From assembly GCF_030263895.1 (NCBI RefSeq), contig NZ_CP127161.1:3534001-3598000 (forward strand): a stretch of DNA of 64,000 nucleotides, read 5' to 3'. The translations under genes and the position numbers were made by a program. Under the pieces are notes generated by a model. It worked only from the letters and a program-made list of their open reading frames with translations, was not told the origin of the DNA and ran no database searches. Positions 44,139-54,300 of the stretch are shown piece by piece. The stretch is from Proteiniborus sp. MB09-C3 (GTDB lineage Bacteria; Bacillota; Clostridia; Tissierellales; Proteiniboraceae). Position 1 is the first letter of the stretch; each line of letters begins with the position of its first letter.

Positions 44139-46193
44139 CTATTTTTCTGTACTATTAAAATAATTCACTATTCCATTTGCTAGTGCTTGCGCTGCTTTTT
44201 CGTGGTATTCATCTGTAATGATTAGCTTTTCTTCTGCAGGATTAGTAACGAATCCAAGCTCTGCAAGTGCTGCTACCATCTTTGTCTCTCTTATTACAAC
44301 TAAATCAGGCCTTTTTATTATTCCCTTATCTTTGTTGTTAAGTCCTGATAGCAATGAATCCTGTATAGCCTTTGCAAATGGGTACTGATCTCCTTCTTTT
44401 ACCTTGCTGTCAAATGCAGGACAGTATAGGGTCTGTACTCCTGCTATGTCACTTTTTGTATTTGAGTTAAAGTGAATGCTAATGAATGCATCTGCATTAT
44501 TTCTATTAGCAATGCCTGCCCTTTCATATAGATCTATAAATTCATCTGTACTTCTTGTAAGTATGGTTCTAAATCCAAGCTCTTTAAGCTTTTTATCAAG
44601 CTTAAGTGCAACCTTTAAATTCAAATCTTTTTCCTTTACCTTAGTGTTAGGTGCTATGGCTCCTGGATCTTTTCCTCCATGTCCTGCATCAATTATAATA
44701 AGCTTCGATCCATTGTTTTCTTCCATCTTATTAAAGGATATTTGTATTGTATCATCTACTGAATCTGAAAGTATTTCATATTCAATCTTTTCTTTAAAGC
44801 TAAAGGTGATAATCTTATGTTTTTCATCCTCATCTACTGCAATATTGGTAATATTCTCATCATTTACTTCCATTATGCCTTTTTCTAAGTTTATATCATT
44901 TTTATTTACCTTAATTTCCATCCGTCTGTTATTCTCGTCATAATTAACAGAGTAATTTGTTTTCTCCTCTGCAGATATCTTTATCAGACCGCCGTCTTCA
45001 TATTTATTTGAATAAGATATATTCCTAAAGGCTTCATCATCAACAAAAATCGTCATTGTAGTTTTCTTAACATCTATCATAATATTAGGAGTTGTCTTAT
45101 TTTCATTTATATCCAATACTACTCTTACCACATTATCCTGGTCGGCACTTGTAGGGTCTGGAACATATTGTGATGAGCGAATTCTCTTAATGAAATTTGA
45201 ATTCACATCTAGCTGTAGGCTGTCTGTCCACAATTTTGAATCTAATATATCAATGACTACTCTGCTAGGATTAGATAATGTAAACATATTATATTTAAAT
45301 TCTTCTGAGTTCTTTATAACTATAGCTTCTCTACCGTCTACCTTTTCTGAACTAATATCCCGGACATTATTTAAAAAGGATATTGTAGTAAGCTTGCTAT
45401 CATTAGAAGAGCTAATACTGTATCCAATATGTTCATCTAAATCTATTACTATTCTAACTGTCTCAGGATAGCTAGAAAACTCAGCCATTCTTATACTCTT
45501 AATTGGCGACTTATTTACATCCATATTAATAGCTCCATTTGAATCAAGCATGGACTTATCACTAATATTTAGTTTACTATTATGTACATCTATAATTAGC
45601 CTGTCTGGCTCTGTAGAGTATTCTTCGCTATATTCTATTTTACCTGTGGAAATGATATTAATCTTTGGTTTGGCTTCTGTAGTATTCTCTACTGAAATCC
45701 CTGTAATTTCAGATATTGGACTAGTTATAGTGCCTGTCCGAGTTTTCTGGTCCCAATCAACTGTATATCCTAGAATTTCTGATACAAACCTTAAAGGAAC
45801 CATAATTCTTGAATCATTTACTAAAATAGCTGGAACTCCATATGGTATTTCTTTTTTCACACCATTTACCGAAACTATAGAACTGTTTAATGTTAAAATA
45901 ATTTCTTGATTTATTGTTTTGACTGTGGCCTCTTTTGTTTGTTGATTCCAATCCACCTCAGCATTGAGATGATTTCCGATAGATCTTATTGGCACTAGTG
46001 TTCTATCTTTAAGAATGATTGGAGGTATATCAGTTTCAATAGGCTTCCCATCAAACATCACATTAGCAATCGTAACGCTGATCTGTTTCCCATTGATACT
46101 GATCTTTGTGGAATTTTGCGACCCAGCTACTGCACCAGCTCCAATTCCCATCAACATAACAAGCACCATAAAAACTGCAACTATTTTCTTCAT
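44139..46193 (-). CDS. N-acetylmuramoyl-L-alanine amidase with stalk and AMIN domains
   Basis: 684 aa, secreted (signal peptide about 1-24). Copper-amine-oxidase-like N-domain about 30-150 (PPIILKDRTLVPIRSIGNHL and IMVPLRFVSEILGYTVDW repeats). At least two AMIN-like domains about 175-400 bind the wall (RLIIDVHNSKLN, RVVIDILDSKLW). Amidase_3 catalytic domain about 495-680, with the Zn-binding IIIDAGHGGKDPGA, Glu in LYERAGIANRN, SIHFNSN and ALAELGFVTN. Cuts peptidoglycan between MurNAc and L-Ala. AGGAGG upstream of ATG 46193. Confidence 0.93.
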   Translation of the reverse strand: MKKIVAVFMVLVMLMGIGAGAVAGSQNSTKISINGKQISVTIANVMFDGKPIETDIPPIILKDRTLVPIRSIGNHLNAEVDWNQQTKEATVKTINQEIILTLNSSIVSVNGVKKEIPYGVPAILVNDSRIMVPLRFVSEILGYTVDWDQKTRTGTITSPISEITGISVENTTEAKPKINIISTGKIEYSEEYSTEPDRLIIDVHNSKLNISDKSMLDSNGAINMDVNKSPIKSIRMAEFSSYPETVRIVIDLDEHIGYSISSSNDSKLTTISFLNNVRDISSEKVDGREAIVIKNSEEFKYNMFTLSNPSRVVIDILDSKLWTDSLQLDVNSNFIKRIRSSQYVPDPTSADQDNVVRVVLDINENKTTPNIMIDVKKTTMTIFVDDEAFRNISYSNKYEDGGLIKISAEEKTNYSVNYDENNRRMEIKVNKNDINLEKGIMEVNDENITNIAVDEDEKHKIITFSFKEKIEYEILSDSVDDTIQISFNKMEENNGSKLIIIDAGHGGKDPGAIAPNTKVKEKDLNLKVALKLDKKLKELGFRTILTRSTDEFIDLYERAGIANRNNADAFISIHFNSNTKSDIAGVQTLYCPAFDSKVKEGDQYPFAKAIQDSLLSGLNNKDKGIIKRPDLVVIRETKMVAALAELGFVTNPAEEKLIITDEYHEKAAQALANGIVNYFNSTEK

Positions 46194-46396
46194 ATCCTAC
46201 CTCCTAAATCTCCATAATATTTTGTGATTATGTATACCTCCTTTAAAGTCAGTTCTACATACATCTACATTTTTCACAGCTGTGTATAGTATATATATAT
46301 CACTTCATAAAATATTATGTCAATCGATTTGGGATTTTGTAATATTCTTTTAATATAGGAAGAAAAAAATATGAGCAAATAAATAATTGCACAATA

Positions 46397-47380
46397 TTAA
46401 ATCACCTTATATAACTCATCACTATCCGGTGACTCGATTTCTTTTAACTCTCCGTCAATTTCAACTAAAATATCTTTTTCTGTTATCTCCCCTATTACTG
46501 CTGATTCTATGCCATTTTGGCGAAGCTCTTTTTGAATTATGTCTACCTTTTCAGCAGGTGAAACCACTATTAAACTCCCACTGGATATTAGTTTAAAGGG
46601 ATTGATATCTAATACACTGCATATTTCCCTTGTAGATTTCTTTAATGGTATGACTTTCATGTTTATTCTTACTCCTTTTTTTGTTGCTACTCCCGTTTCC
46701 CAGACGGCTCCAAATACTCCACCTTCAGTTATATCATGCATATAGGGAACCCCAATTTGTCCGCAAATTTTGCCTTCAGTCACAACACTGATATCCTCTA
46801 TTAAAGACTTCCCTTCTTCTATAAGGTTTTGAGGAATTAAGGCCTTTAGTTTTTCTTCAAGCTCATTAGCTATTATAGCCGTTCCCTCTATACCAGCAGT
46901 TTTAGTAATTAATATTTTATCCCCTACTCTAGCCTTTTCAGGATTCAACATGTTTTTCTTTGGCTGCATTCCTAGAACTGTTGTTGAAACCACTATTTTA
47001 TTCACTGCTTCTGTTATCTCTGTATGTCCTCCGATAATCTCAACATTTATCTCTGAAGCTGCTTTATTTGCATCCTCCATTATTCTTTTTATATCTTCCT
47101 CCGTACTGCTAGGAGGAACTAATATGGTCATGAGTAATCCTACTGGCTCTGCTCCATTGGATGCTACATCATTGCATGAAATATGCACAGCTAGCTTTCC
47201 TATATCTTTGGCAGCTCCTGTAATAGGATCAGTAGACACCACGCATACATTCTCACCAAAGTCTAATACAGCACAGTCTTTTCCTATGCCTGCTCTGGTC
47301 AATACTTCATTTCTTTTGTAGCTTATATTAGAAAATACGATTTTTTCTAATACCTCATTAGGTAATTTTCCTATCTTCAT
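46397..47380 (-). CDS. AIR-synthase/HypE-like ATP-binding protein
   Basis: 327 aa of the PurM/SelD/HypE superfamily: GIGKDCAVLDFGEN, STDPITGAAKDIGKLAVHISCNDVA, and the C-terminal MHDITEGGVFGAVWE. Unlike HypE it lacks the C-terminal Cys used for carbamoyl transfer, and no hydrogenase genes are in view. It belongs to a Clostridia subgroup annotated as AIR synthase-related. Reaction unknown. It follows the 47384 gene by 3 bases. Confidence 0.83.
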   Translation of the reverse strand: MKIGKLPNEVLEKIVFSNISYKRNEVLTRAGIGKDCAVLDFGENVCVVSTDPITGAAKDIGKLAVHISCNDVASNGAEPVGLLMTILVPPSSTEEDIKRIMEDANKAASEINVEIIGGHTEITEAVNKIVVSTTVLGMQPKKNMLNPEKARVGDKILITKTAGIEGTAIIANELEEKLKALIPQNLIEEGKSLIEDISVVTEGKICGQIGVPYMHDITEGGVFGAVWETGVATKKGVRINMKVIPLKKSTREICSVLDINPFKLISSGSLIVVSPAEKVDIIQKELRQNGIESAVIGEITEKDILVEIDGELKEIESPDSDELYKVI

Positions 47381-47383
47381 CTT

Positions 47384-48034
47384 TTACTCCCCCTTGTAAA
47401 GCTCCAAGCACTCTTTGACTGTCATTATTTTATGATCTGAAATTATTCTAAGTATAGTTATATCATCAGGCTCTATGTCGTGAAATATCATAACCTCTGC
47501 ATCATATCCCTTTTCTTTATCACGTCTTGCTACTAGATTTTCATTAAAGCTTAAGGATGTATTCCAGTAATCCTCTATGACTTTTTTGCCTTCTTTATCT
47601 AAGTATTTGTTTGCTATTTCAAAGGATTTGATATTCTTTAATATAAATGGCTCATATATTCTATTTGCTAAATTTTCATTTGCAACCCAGCACCTGTCCT
47701 TATCTATTTTAAATGACATGATAACCGTATGAGAATGCCAGGAATGATCACTATTATAATTTAAGCTGGCAAATATAGCTTTTTCTCTCTTAACCCAATC
47801 TGGAATATTATCAGGTTTAAGTGAACTAATATATTTATGAAAGTCAAAATACATGGTATCATAGGTTGATTTATCATTGTATTTGATTCCATTCCTTAAT
47901 ATATTGTCTATGTCAGTAATGCAAGCCACATGATAAACAACTTCTGTATCATTGTAATCAGAAAAAAATGTAATATGATCACCTTCCTTCAAAATAAGTC
48001 TCTCATTACTATAGAATAACACATTATAGTTCAA
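47384..48034 (-). CDS. Unrecognised protein, possibly ADP-ribosyltransferase-fold
   Basis: 216 aa. No family I can name with certainty. The segment EVVYHVACITDIDNILRNGI has the YH...I..ILRNGI pattern that opens many KptA/DarT/ART-like domains, and the C-terminal DAEVMIFHDIEPDDITILRI resembles the strand that carries the catalytic Glu in DarT-type enzymes. No signal peptide or membrane helix. Co-transcribed with the AIR-synthase-like gene (3-base gap), so a shared pathway is likely. The fold assignment is my inference. Confidence 0.6.
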   Translation of the reverse strand: MNYNVLFYSNERLILKEGDHITFFSDYNDTEVVYHVACITDIDNILRNGIKYNDKSTYDTMYFDFHKYISSLKPDNIPDWVKREKAIFASLNYNSDHSWHSHTVIMSFKIDKDRCWVANENLANRIYEPFILKNIKSFEIANKYLDKEGKKVIEDYWNTSLSFNENLVARRDKEKGYDAEVMIFHDIEPDDITILRIISDHKIMTVKECLELYKGE

Positions 48035-48126
48035 AACTAAATCAGTAAATATAATACTTAAGTCATCTGGGCAAAATATATTAAATTTCTATTTAACAAG
48101 TTATTCTTGAAAAGGAGGTGTTTATA

Positions 48127-48282
48127 ATGACTATAAACTGTTCAGAGAAATGTCTTTATGAAAATGAGGGAATATGCACATTAAATCGAATAATAATTTC
48201 ATCAGGAAACATATCTTCTGGTTGCCCTTATTTTAAAAATAAACATGAATCACAGAAAAATATTGATGATAATTTGAAATAA
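48127..48282 (+). CDS. Small Cys-rich protein (51 aa)
   Basis: ATG 48127 with a strong AAAGGAGGTG site 6 nt upstream. MTINCSEKCLYENEGICTLN, then ISSGNISSGCPYF: four Cys (5, 9, 17, 33) in a C-x3-C-x7-C-x15-C layout that could bind zinc. Similar short Cys proteins are common in Clostridia and often carry misleading names. Transcribed divergently from the ART-like gene. Function unknown. Confidence 0.78.
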   Translation: MTINCSEKCLYENEGICTLNRIIISSGNISSGCPYFKNKHESQKNIDDNLK

Positions 48283-48332
48283 AAGAGTTTTTATATATTA
48301 TTATGCTTTTCCCATGATAAAACTATACAAAA

Positions 48333-48360
48333 AACAGCGGTGAAATTTTTCACCGCTGTT
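48333..48360. terminator. Terminator of oppA copy 1 / small Cys gene
   Basis: Stem AACAGCGGTGAA/TTCACCGCTGTT with a 4-nt loop and T6 on the minus strand. Confidence 0.88.
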
Positions 48361-48372
48361 TTCTCCATATTT

Positions 48373-50085
48373 TTAGTGTTCTACAATATAAGCCCACTTA
48401 TATTCTGTATCACAGCCAACTGCAAATCTAATAATATCCTTTACATATTCTCTTTGTACATATATTCTTGCTGGATGATATACGGGATATATTGGAAGAT
48501 CCTTGACCAATAGCTTCTCTGCTTCTAGCATAGCATCTATTCTTTCGTCTCCCTCACCTTCAATAGCCTTCTTAATATATGCATCGTAATCTGGATTTGA
48601 ATAATATGCATCGTTATTTCCGCCATCTGTTACAAATAAATCCATAAATGACATTGGATCATTGTAATCTCCGCCCCAACCAGCTAAACTTATTGTGTAA
48701 TCCTTCTTATTGTATCTTTCTAGACGCATAGCAAATTCCATTTCCTCTATTTTAAGCTCTATTCCTAGATTATCCTTCCACATTTGTTGGAATGCCTGAC
48801 TTATTCTGCTCCATGTTGTAGTATTACCTGCCACAATCGAAGAATGTTTTTGTAATTCTTCTTTAGTTATTCCAAGTTCTTTTAATCCTGTTTCTAAATA
48901 TTCTTTAGCTTTCACAGGGTCAAAAGGTGCCGTCAAATCTCCACGATTCTCTGCAAAGTCTTTTCCATCTTTTCCTGCCAATAGTGGTGGTGTTAATCCT
49001 CCTGCTACTATAGAGCCATTTGCTAGCACTTTATCAACAAATGCTTGCCTATCTGCACCATATGCAAATGCTTTTCTAATATTTATATTGCTATAATACT
49101 TGTCATCCATATTAAACTGGAAATACCATGTAGTTGAATCTGCTGCTGAGCCAAATTCTGGTGTATTATGATAAGTAGTTAAGAATTCTGGTGGTACTAC
49201 TATTACATCAAGTTCACCAGTATCATAAAGATTAACTATAGTATTATTTTCTTTGATCATGTCTCCTTCTATTCTTTCAAGCTTGACTGTATCTGCATCC
49301 CAGTAATTGGGATTTTTAGCCAATACTAATTTTTGTTCTCTTTCCCAAAGCTCAATTACAAATGGTCCACTGTAAACCATTTTGTCTGGAGCTGAAGCAA
49401 ATTCTTCACCATACTTTTCTACAGCTGCTTTTTGTGCAGGTACATAAGTTACAAATGATGTCAAGCCTAGGAAAAATACCGTTGGTCTTACCAATTCAAC
49501 CTGCAATGTCTTTTCATCTAAAGCCTTAATACCTACTTCATTTTTATCTGTAATTTTTTTCGTGTTAAATTCTTCTGCATTTTTAATATGATAAAACTGA
49601 TATGCATATTCCGCTGCTACTTCCGGATCTATAGCTCTAAACCATGCGTATTCAAAATCATATGCAGTTATTGGAGTACCATCTGACCATTTAGCATCTT
49701 TTAGCTTGAATGTATAAATTAGTTCATCATCACTGATAGTCCAGTCTTCTGCTAATCCTGATCCCTTTGGAGTAGAACCATCTGGTTGAGTTCTTACTAA
49801 ACCGTCATATATTGCGTTAGTAATCCACATAGAAACCTGATCTGTTGTAGTTTGCGGATCTAAATCTGGTGGATCTGATCCCCAGTTCACTCTTAATGTT
49901 TGATCTGCTGCTAACTTTTCCCCAGGGTCATCAGCAGGTGTATCAGTTGGCACGTTATCTTTTCCTTGCTGGTCTGGTCCTTGTTGGTCTGGTCCTTGAG
50001 ATACAGGTTCAGTCTTATTACATCCTACAAGACCTAGCGACAAAATTATCACTAAAACCAATGTTAATGCTATGAGCTTTCTCAT
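48373..50085 (-). CDS. oppA: Oligopeptide ABC transporter substrate-binding lipoprotein, copy 1
   Basis: 570 aa SBP family 5 protein. Lipobox LVGC (C22), then a linker with the short repeat GPDQQGPDQQGKDN. Solute-binding motifs NWGSDPPDLDPQTTTDQVSMWI and AEDWTISDDELIYTFKLKDA fit oligopeptide binders. Highly similar over its length to the next gene upstream (50466-52151). It has its own candidate promoter and terminator, so it may be expressed separately from the opp operon. Confidence 0.93.
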   Translation of the reverse strand: MRKLIALTLVLVIILSLGLVGCNKTEPVSQGPDQQGPDQQGKDNVPTDTPADDPGEKLAADQTLRVNWGSDPPDLDPQTTTDQVSMWITNAIYDGLVRTQPDGSTPKGSGLAEDWTISDDELIYTFKLKDAKWSDGTPITAYDFEYAWFRAIDPEVAAEYAYQFYHIKNAEEFNTKKITDKNEVGIKALDEKTLQVELVRPTVFFLGLTSFVTYVPAQKAAVEKYGEEFASAPDKMVYSGPFVIELWEREQKLVLAKNPNYWDADTVKLERIEGDMIKENNTIVNLYDTGELDVIVVPPEFLTTYHNTPEFGSAADSTTWYFQFNMDDKYYSNINIRKAFAYGADRQAFVDKVLANGSIVAGGLTPPLLAGKDGKDFAENRGDLTAPFDPVKAKEYLETGLKELGITKEELQKHSSIVAGNTTTWSRISQAFQQMWKDNLGIELKIEEMEFAMRLERYNKKDYTISLAGWGGDYNDPMSFMDLFVTDGGNNDAYYSNPDYDAYIKKAIEGEGDERIDAMLEAEKLLVKDLPIYPVYHPARIYVQREYVKDIIRFAVGCDTEYKWAYIVEH

Positions 50086-50232
50086 TAAGCTTTCCCCCTT
50101 AATTTTCTATTTACTTGCACATTTTAAAAATACTTATCAATCCTTCTTGCTAAACTTTCACCTCCTAAATAAATAAAATAATATAGCATTCTAATATTCT
50201 GTATATTTAGAAAAAATACTTTAGTGTAATAA

Positions 50233-50261
50233 TGTTATTACATAATAGTAACATTTGTCAA
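50233..50261 (-). promoter_or_regulatory. Candidate promoter/operator of oppA copy 1
   Basis: On the minus strand TTGACA (50256-50261) is followed by an imperfect palindrome TGTTACTATTATGTAATAACA (50233-50253) that overlaps the place of the -10. The whole 50086-50427 gap shows no other structure. Confidence 0.5.
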
Positions 50262-50426
50262 TAGGTTAATGCATATAAACATATTTAATAATATGATAAA
50301 TACCTTTCAAAATTGCAGTTTCTTTGATAATAGCTATCTTAGAAGAATAAATCTCTTTTCTGCAGATCAATTTACTTTTGTATTAATTTTTATGCATGTA
50401 CATAGCTTATAATTACTTTATTATAA

Positions 50427-50463
50427 AAAAAAGCGATGAATTTAAAATTCATCGCTTTTTTTA
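50427..50463. terminator. Terminator of oppA copy 2
   Basis: Stem AAGCGATGAATTT/AAATTCATCGCTT with A- and T-runs on both sides; bidirectional. Confidence 0.9.
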
Positions 50464-50465
50464 TT

Positions 50466-52151
50466 CTAGTGTTCTAGGACATATGCCCATTTATATTCAG
50501 TATCACAACCAACTGCAAATCTTTCAATTCCTTTAACATATTCTTTTTGTACATATACTCTTGCTGGATGGAATAATGGATATATTGGATAATCTTTAGC
50601 TAATAGATTTTCGGCTTCCAGCATAGCATCGATTCTTTCATCCCCAGAGCCATTCATAGCCTTATTAATTAATTCATCATATTCTGGGTTTGAATAGAAG
50701 GCATCGTTATTTCCTCCGTCTGTTAAAAATAAATCCATAAATGTCATCGCATCGTTGTAGTCTCCACTCCAACCAGCAACGCTTATTCCATAATCTTTTT
50801 TGTCATATCTTTCTAGACGCATAGCAAATGACATTTGTTCTATCTTAAGCTCTACTCCTAGATTATCCTTCCACATTTGTTGCAATGCTTGCATTGTTCT
50901 GCTCCACCATGTGGATTCTCCTCCTATAAAGGATACATGCTTTTCAAATTCTTCTTTAGTTATTCCAAGTTCTTTTAATCCTGTTTCAAAATATTCTTTA
51001 GCCTTTGCTGAATCAAATTCTGGATACAAGTTTCCACGATTTTCAGCAAAATCCTTTCCATCTTTTCCTGCTAGTAGTGGTGGTGTTAATCCACCTGCTA
51101 CCATTGAACCATCTGCAAGTATATTATCAACATATGATTGTCTATCTGATGCATAACCAAATGCCTTTCTGATGTTTATATTACTGAAGTATTTATCTTC
51201 CATATTAAATTGTAAATACCAAGTCGATGCATCTGCTGTTGAGCCAAATTCTGGTGTATCTTTATATTTGCTTAAAAATTCTGATGGAACTGCTGTAACA
51301 TCTAACTCACCAGTATCATAAAGATTAATTTTAGTGTTATTGTCAGAAATCATATCTCCTTCGATTCTTTCAAGCTTAACAGTATCTGCATCCCAATAAT
51401 TTGGATTTTTAGCTAGATTTAATTTTTGCTCTTTATCCCATGATTCAATCATAAATGGTCCGCTATAAACCATTTTATCTGGTGCTGAAGCAAATTCTTC
51501 ACCAAATTCTTCAACAGCCGCTTTTTGTGCAGGTATATAAGTGATAAATGATGTTAAACTTAGGAAGAATGGAGTTGGTCTTTCTAGTGTAACTTCCAAT
51601 GTCTTTTCATCTAACGCTTTGATACCTACTTCATTTTTATCTGTTATTTTTCCAGTATTAAATGCTTCTGCATTTTTAATGTGATAGAACTGATATGCAT
51701 ATTCTGAAGCTACCTCTGGATCGATTGCTCTAAACCATGCATATTCAAAATCTTGTGCAGTTATTGGTGTACCATCTGACCAGTTAGCATCCTTTAGTTT
51801 GAATGTATAAGTTAATCCATCCTCACTAATTGTCCAGTCTTCTGCTAATCCTGAACCCTTTGGAATAGTTCCATCTGGTTGAGTTCTTACTAAACCATCA
51901 TAAACAGCATTAATAATCCAAAATGAAACCTGGTCTGTTGTTGTTTGTGGATCTAGATCTGGTGGATCAGATTGCCAGTTCACTTTTAATACCTGCTCTG
52001 CTGCTAATTTTTCTTCCCCTTTAGAAGCATCGCTACCATTGTTATCATTTGTTCCTTTGTCGTCTGCGTTAGTTTTACCACAGCCGGCTAATCCTAGAGT
52101 TAGCACCATCATTAGAGCTAAAACTAATGCTACCCATTTGTTTCTTCTCAT
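50466..52151 (-). CDS. oppA: Oligopeptide ABC transporter substrate-binding lipoprotein, copy 2
   Basis: 561 aa, SBP family 5. Lipobox LAGC (C24), then a Lys/Asn/Gly-rich linker without the Gln repeat of copy 1. Core NWQSDPPDLDPQTTTDQVSFWI. Directly downstream of oppF (gap 142 bp with a hairpin), so this is probably the operon-linked binding protein; copy 1 then arose by tandem duplication. Confidence 0.93.
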   Translation of the reverse strand: MRRNKWVALVLALMMVLTLGLAGCGKTNADDKGTNDNNGSDASKGEEKLAAEQVLKVNWQSDPPDLDPQTTTDQVSFWIINAVYDGLVRTQPDGTIPKGSGLAEDWTISEDGLTYTFKLKDANWSDGTPITAQDFEYAWFRAIDPEVASEYAYQFYHIKNAEAFNTGKITDKNEVGIKALDEKTLEVTLERPTPFFLSLTSFITYIPAQKAAVEEFGEEFASAPDKMVYSGPFMIESWDKEQKLNLAKNPNYWDADTVKLERIEGDMISDNNTKINLYDTGELDVTAVPSEFLSKYKDTPEFGSTADASTWYLQFNMEDKYFSNINIRKAFGYASDRQSYVDNILADGSMVAGGLTPPLLAGKDGKDFAENRGNLYPEFDSAKAKEYFETGLKELGITKEEFEKHVSFIGGESTWWSRTMQALQQMWKDNLGVELKIEQMSFAMRLERYDKKDYGISVAGWSGDYNDAMTFMDLFLTDGGNNDAFYSNPEYDELINKAMNGSGDERIDAMLEAENLLAKDYPIYPLFHPARVYVQKEYVKGIERFAVGCDTEYKWAYVLEH

Positions 52152-52237
52152 ACTTTTCTCCTCCCTTTATTGTAAAAATATTAAAGTGTATATATGAAAT
52201 TGATTCCTTCAGGTTTTCAGGAGTATAGTTAATTTCC

Positions 52238-52268
52238 TTGATTTCCTGCTAAAAGTGAAGGAAATCAA
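52238..52268. other. Intercistronic hairpin between oppF and oppA
   Basis: Arms TTGATTTCCT/AGGAAATCAA with an 11-nt loop and no T tract after it. Such elements often protect or separate an abundant downstream binding-protein mRNA; inferred. Confidence 0.5.
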
Positions 52269-52293
52269 TGTTCATCCTATGCTAGTTAATGAT

Positions 52294-53256
52294 CTATCTC
52301 ACCATATGACATGCAACAAAATGTTCTGGATAAGCTTCTTTTAATTCAGGAGCACTTTTCCTGCAAATATCTTGAACCATTCTACATCTACCTTGGAACT
52401 TGCATCCTGGTGATGGATTTATAGGGCTTGGTACATCTCCCTCCAGCATTATTCTAGTCCTGCCCCTTTCGACATCAGGATCAGGAATCGGTACAGCCGA
52501 TAATAGTGCCTGTGTATAAGGATGAAGAGGTTTTTCATAAAGCTCATTGCTAGCTGCAAGCTCTACTATCGCACCTAGATACATGACTGCTATTCTATCT
52601 GAAATATGCTTAACCATGCTCAAATCATGAGCAATGAATAAATAAGTGAGTCCAAACTCATTTTGTAAGTCTTCAAGTAGATTTACTACTTGAGCTTGAA
52701 TAGATACATCAAGAGCAGAAATAGGTTCATCACAAACAATGAATTTAGGTTCAACAGCAAGTGCTCTAGCTATTCCTATACGTTGTCTTTGTCCACCACT
52801 AAACTCATGAGGATATCTATTTGCATGTTCTCTTCTCAAACCAACTAATTCTAGCAAATTATATATTCTTTTTTGTCTATCTTGTCCTTTGTAAAGCCCA
52901 TGAATGTCTATTCCTTCTCCAATAATATCAGTAACTGTCATTCTAGGATTGAGGGAAGCATATGGATCTTGAAATATCATCTGTGCTGATCTAGTGAAAT
53001 GCTTCTTTTCTAATCTGCTAAGTCTGCCAACATCCATACCATCAAAGATAATCTCTCCGCCTGTTATATCGTATAAGCCTACAATAGTCCTACCAGCAGT
53101 GGATTTGCCACAGCCTGACTCTCCAACTAGTCCTAAAGTTTCCCCTTCTTTTATACTGAAGCTTATTCCATCTACAGCCTTAAGAGTTAGTCCTCTGCCA
53201 ACATTAAAATGTTTTTTTAAGTCCCTGACTTCTATTAATGTTTTTCTTTCATCCAT
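52294..53256 (-). CDS. oppF: Oligopeptide ABC transporter ATPase OppF
   Basis: 320 aa. Walker [10 protein letters not shown], signature [14 protein letters not shown], Walker [15 protein letters not shown]. The C-terminal oligopeptide-transporter extension carries the Cys motif [21 protein letters not shown] typical of OppD/OppF (Fe-S-like). Cytoplasmic partner of OppD. Confidence 0.95.
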   Translation of the reverse strand: MDERKTLIEVRDLKKHFNVGRGLTLKAVDGISFSIKEGETLGLVGESGCGKSTAGRTIVGLYDITGGEIIFDGMDVGRLSRLEKKHFTRSAQMIFQDPYASLNPRMTVTDIIGEGIDIHGLYKGQDRQKRIYNLLELVGLRREHANRYPHEFSGGQRQRIGIARALAVEPKFIVCDEPISALDVSIQAQVVNLLEDLQNEFGLTYLFIAHDLSMVKHISDRIAVMYLGAIVELAASNELYEKPLHPYTQALLSAVPIPDPDVERGRTRIMLEGDVPSPINPSPGCKFQGRCRMVQDICRKSAPELKEAYPEHFVACHMVR

Positions 53257-53261
53257 AATAG

Positions 53262-54287
53262 CTACCTCCCTTCCCCGGTAATAGGATTTTTAACCTTAGG
53301 TGCATCTTCATGTTGAAGCCAACAATGCACATAATGTATATCATTTAGGTTGCTCTTTTCAGGATGATTTTCTTTACATATTTTCATAGCATAATCACAT
53401 CTAGCTGCAAATGGACAGCCCTTAGGTGGGGCAAATAAATCTGGAGGAGTTCCTTCTATTGGTACAAGTCTCTCCTTTTGACCTATATCTAGTCTTGGCA
53501 CTGATTTTAAGAGTCCCCATGTATATGGATGCTGAGGGTTGTGGAATATTTCATTTGCTGTACCACTTTCAATTATAACCCCTGCATACATAACTGCTAT
53601 TCTATCTGCTACCTTAGCAACAACTCCAAGGTCATGGGTTATCAAAATAATAGATGTATTAAGTTTATTTTGTAAATCCTGCATTAGCTCCATGATTTGA
53701 GCTTGGATAGTAACGTCTAATGCTGTTGTAGGCTCATCAGCTATTAATAGCTTTGGATTACATGCTAGAGCAATGGCAATCATAGCTCTTTGCCTCATAC
53801 CACCACTAAATTCATGCGGGTACTGCTCAACACGTTTTTCAGGTGTTGGCATACCTACTAGCCTTAGCATTTCCATAGCTCGTTCTTTTGCTTCTGACTT
53901 AGTCATTTTTTGATGTTTCATAAGACCTTCCATTATCTGTTTACCAACTCTCATAGTTGGGTTTAAAGAAGTCATAGGATCTTGGAAAATCATACTTATA
54001 TCTTTACCACGAACTGCTTCCATCTGTTTATCTGTAAGCTTAGCTAAGTCTTTTCCCTCAAAGAATACATTGCCTTTTTTTATCCTTCCAGGGGGCATTG
54101 GAATAAGCTGCATTATTGTCTGTGCAGTAACTGATTTACCACAACCTGATTCTCCAACTATAGCTAAGGTCTCACCTTTTTTTACATGAAATGTTGTTCC
54201 TCTGACAGCCTGCACTTCTCCAGCATAAGTGTCAAAGGATACAGTCAAGTCTCTAACATCCAGCAAAACATTGTCTTTACTTTCCAA
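53262..54287 (-). CDS. oppD: Oligopeptide ABC transporter ATPase OppD
   Basis: 341 aa. Walker [10 protein letters not shown], signature [14 protein letters not shown], Walker [16 protein letters not shown]-terminal Cys motif [20 protein letters not shown]. Five bases separate it from oppF. Confidence 0.95.
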   Translation of the reverse strand: MESKDNVLLDVRDLTVSFDTYAGEVQAVRGTTFHVKKGETLAIVGESGCGKSVTAQTIMQLIPMPPGRIKKGNVFFEGKDLAKLTDKQMEAVRGKDISMIFQDPMTSLNPTMRVGKQIMEGLMKHQKMTKSEAKERAMEMLRLVGMPTPEKRVEQYPHEFSGGMRQRAMIAIALACNPKLLIADEPTTALDVTIQAQIMELMQDLQNKLNTSIILITHDLGVVAKVADRIAVMYAGVIIESGTANEIFHNPQHPYTWGLLKSVPRLDIGQKERLVPIEGTPPDLFAPPKGCPFAARCDYAMKICKENHPEKSNLNDIHYVHCWLQHEDAPKVKNPITGEGR

Positions 54288-54300
54288 TTTCTATCCCCCC

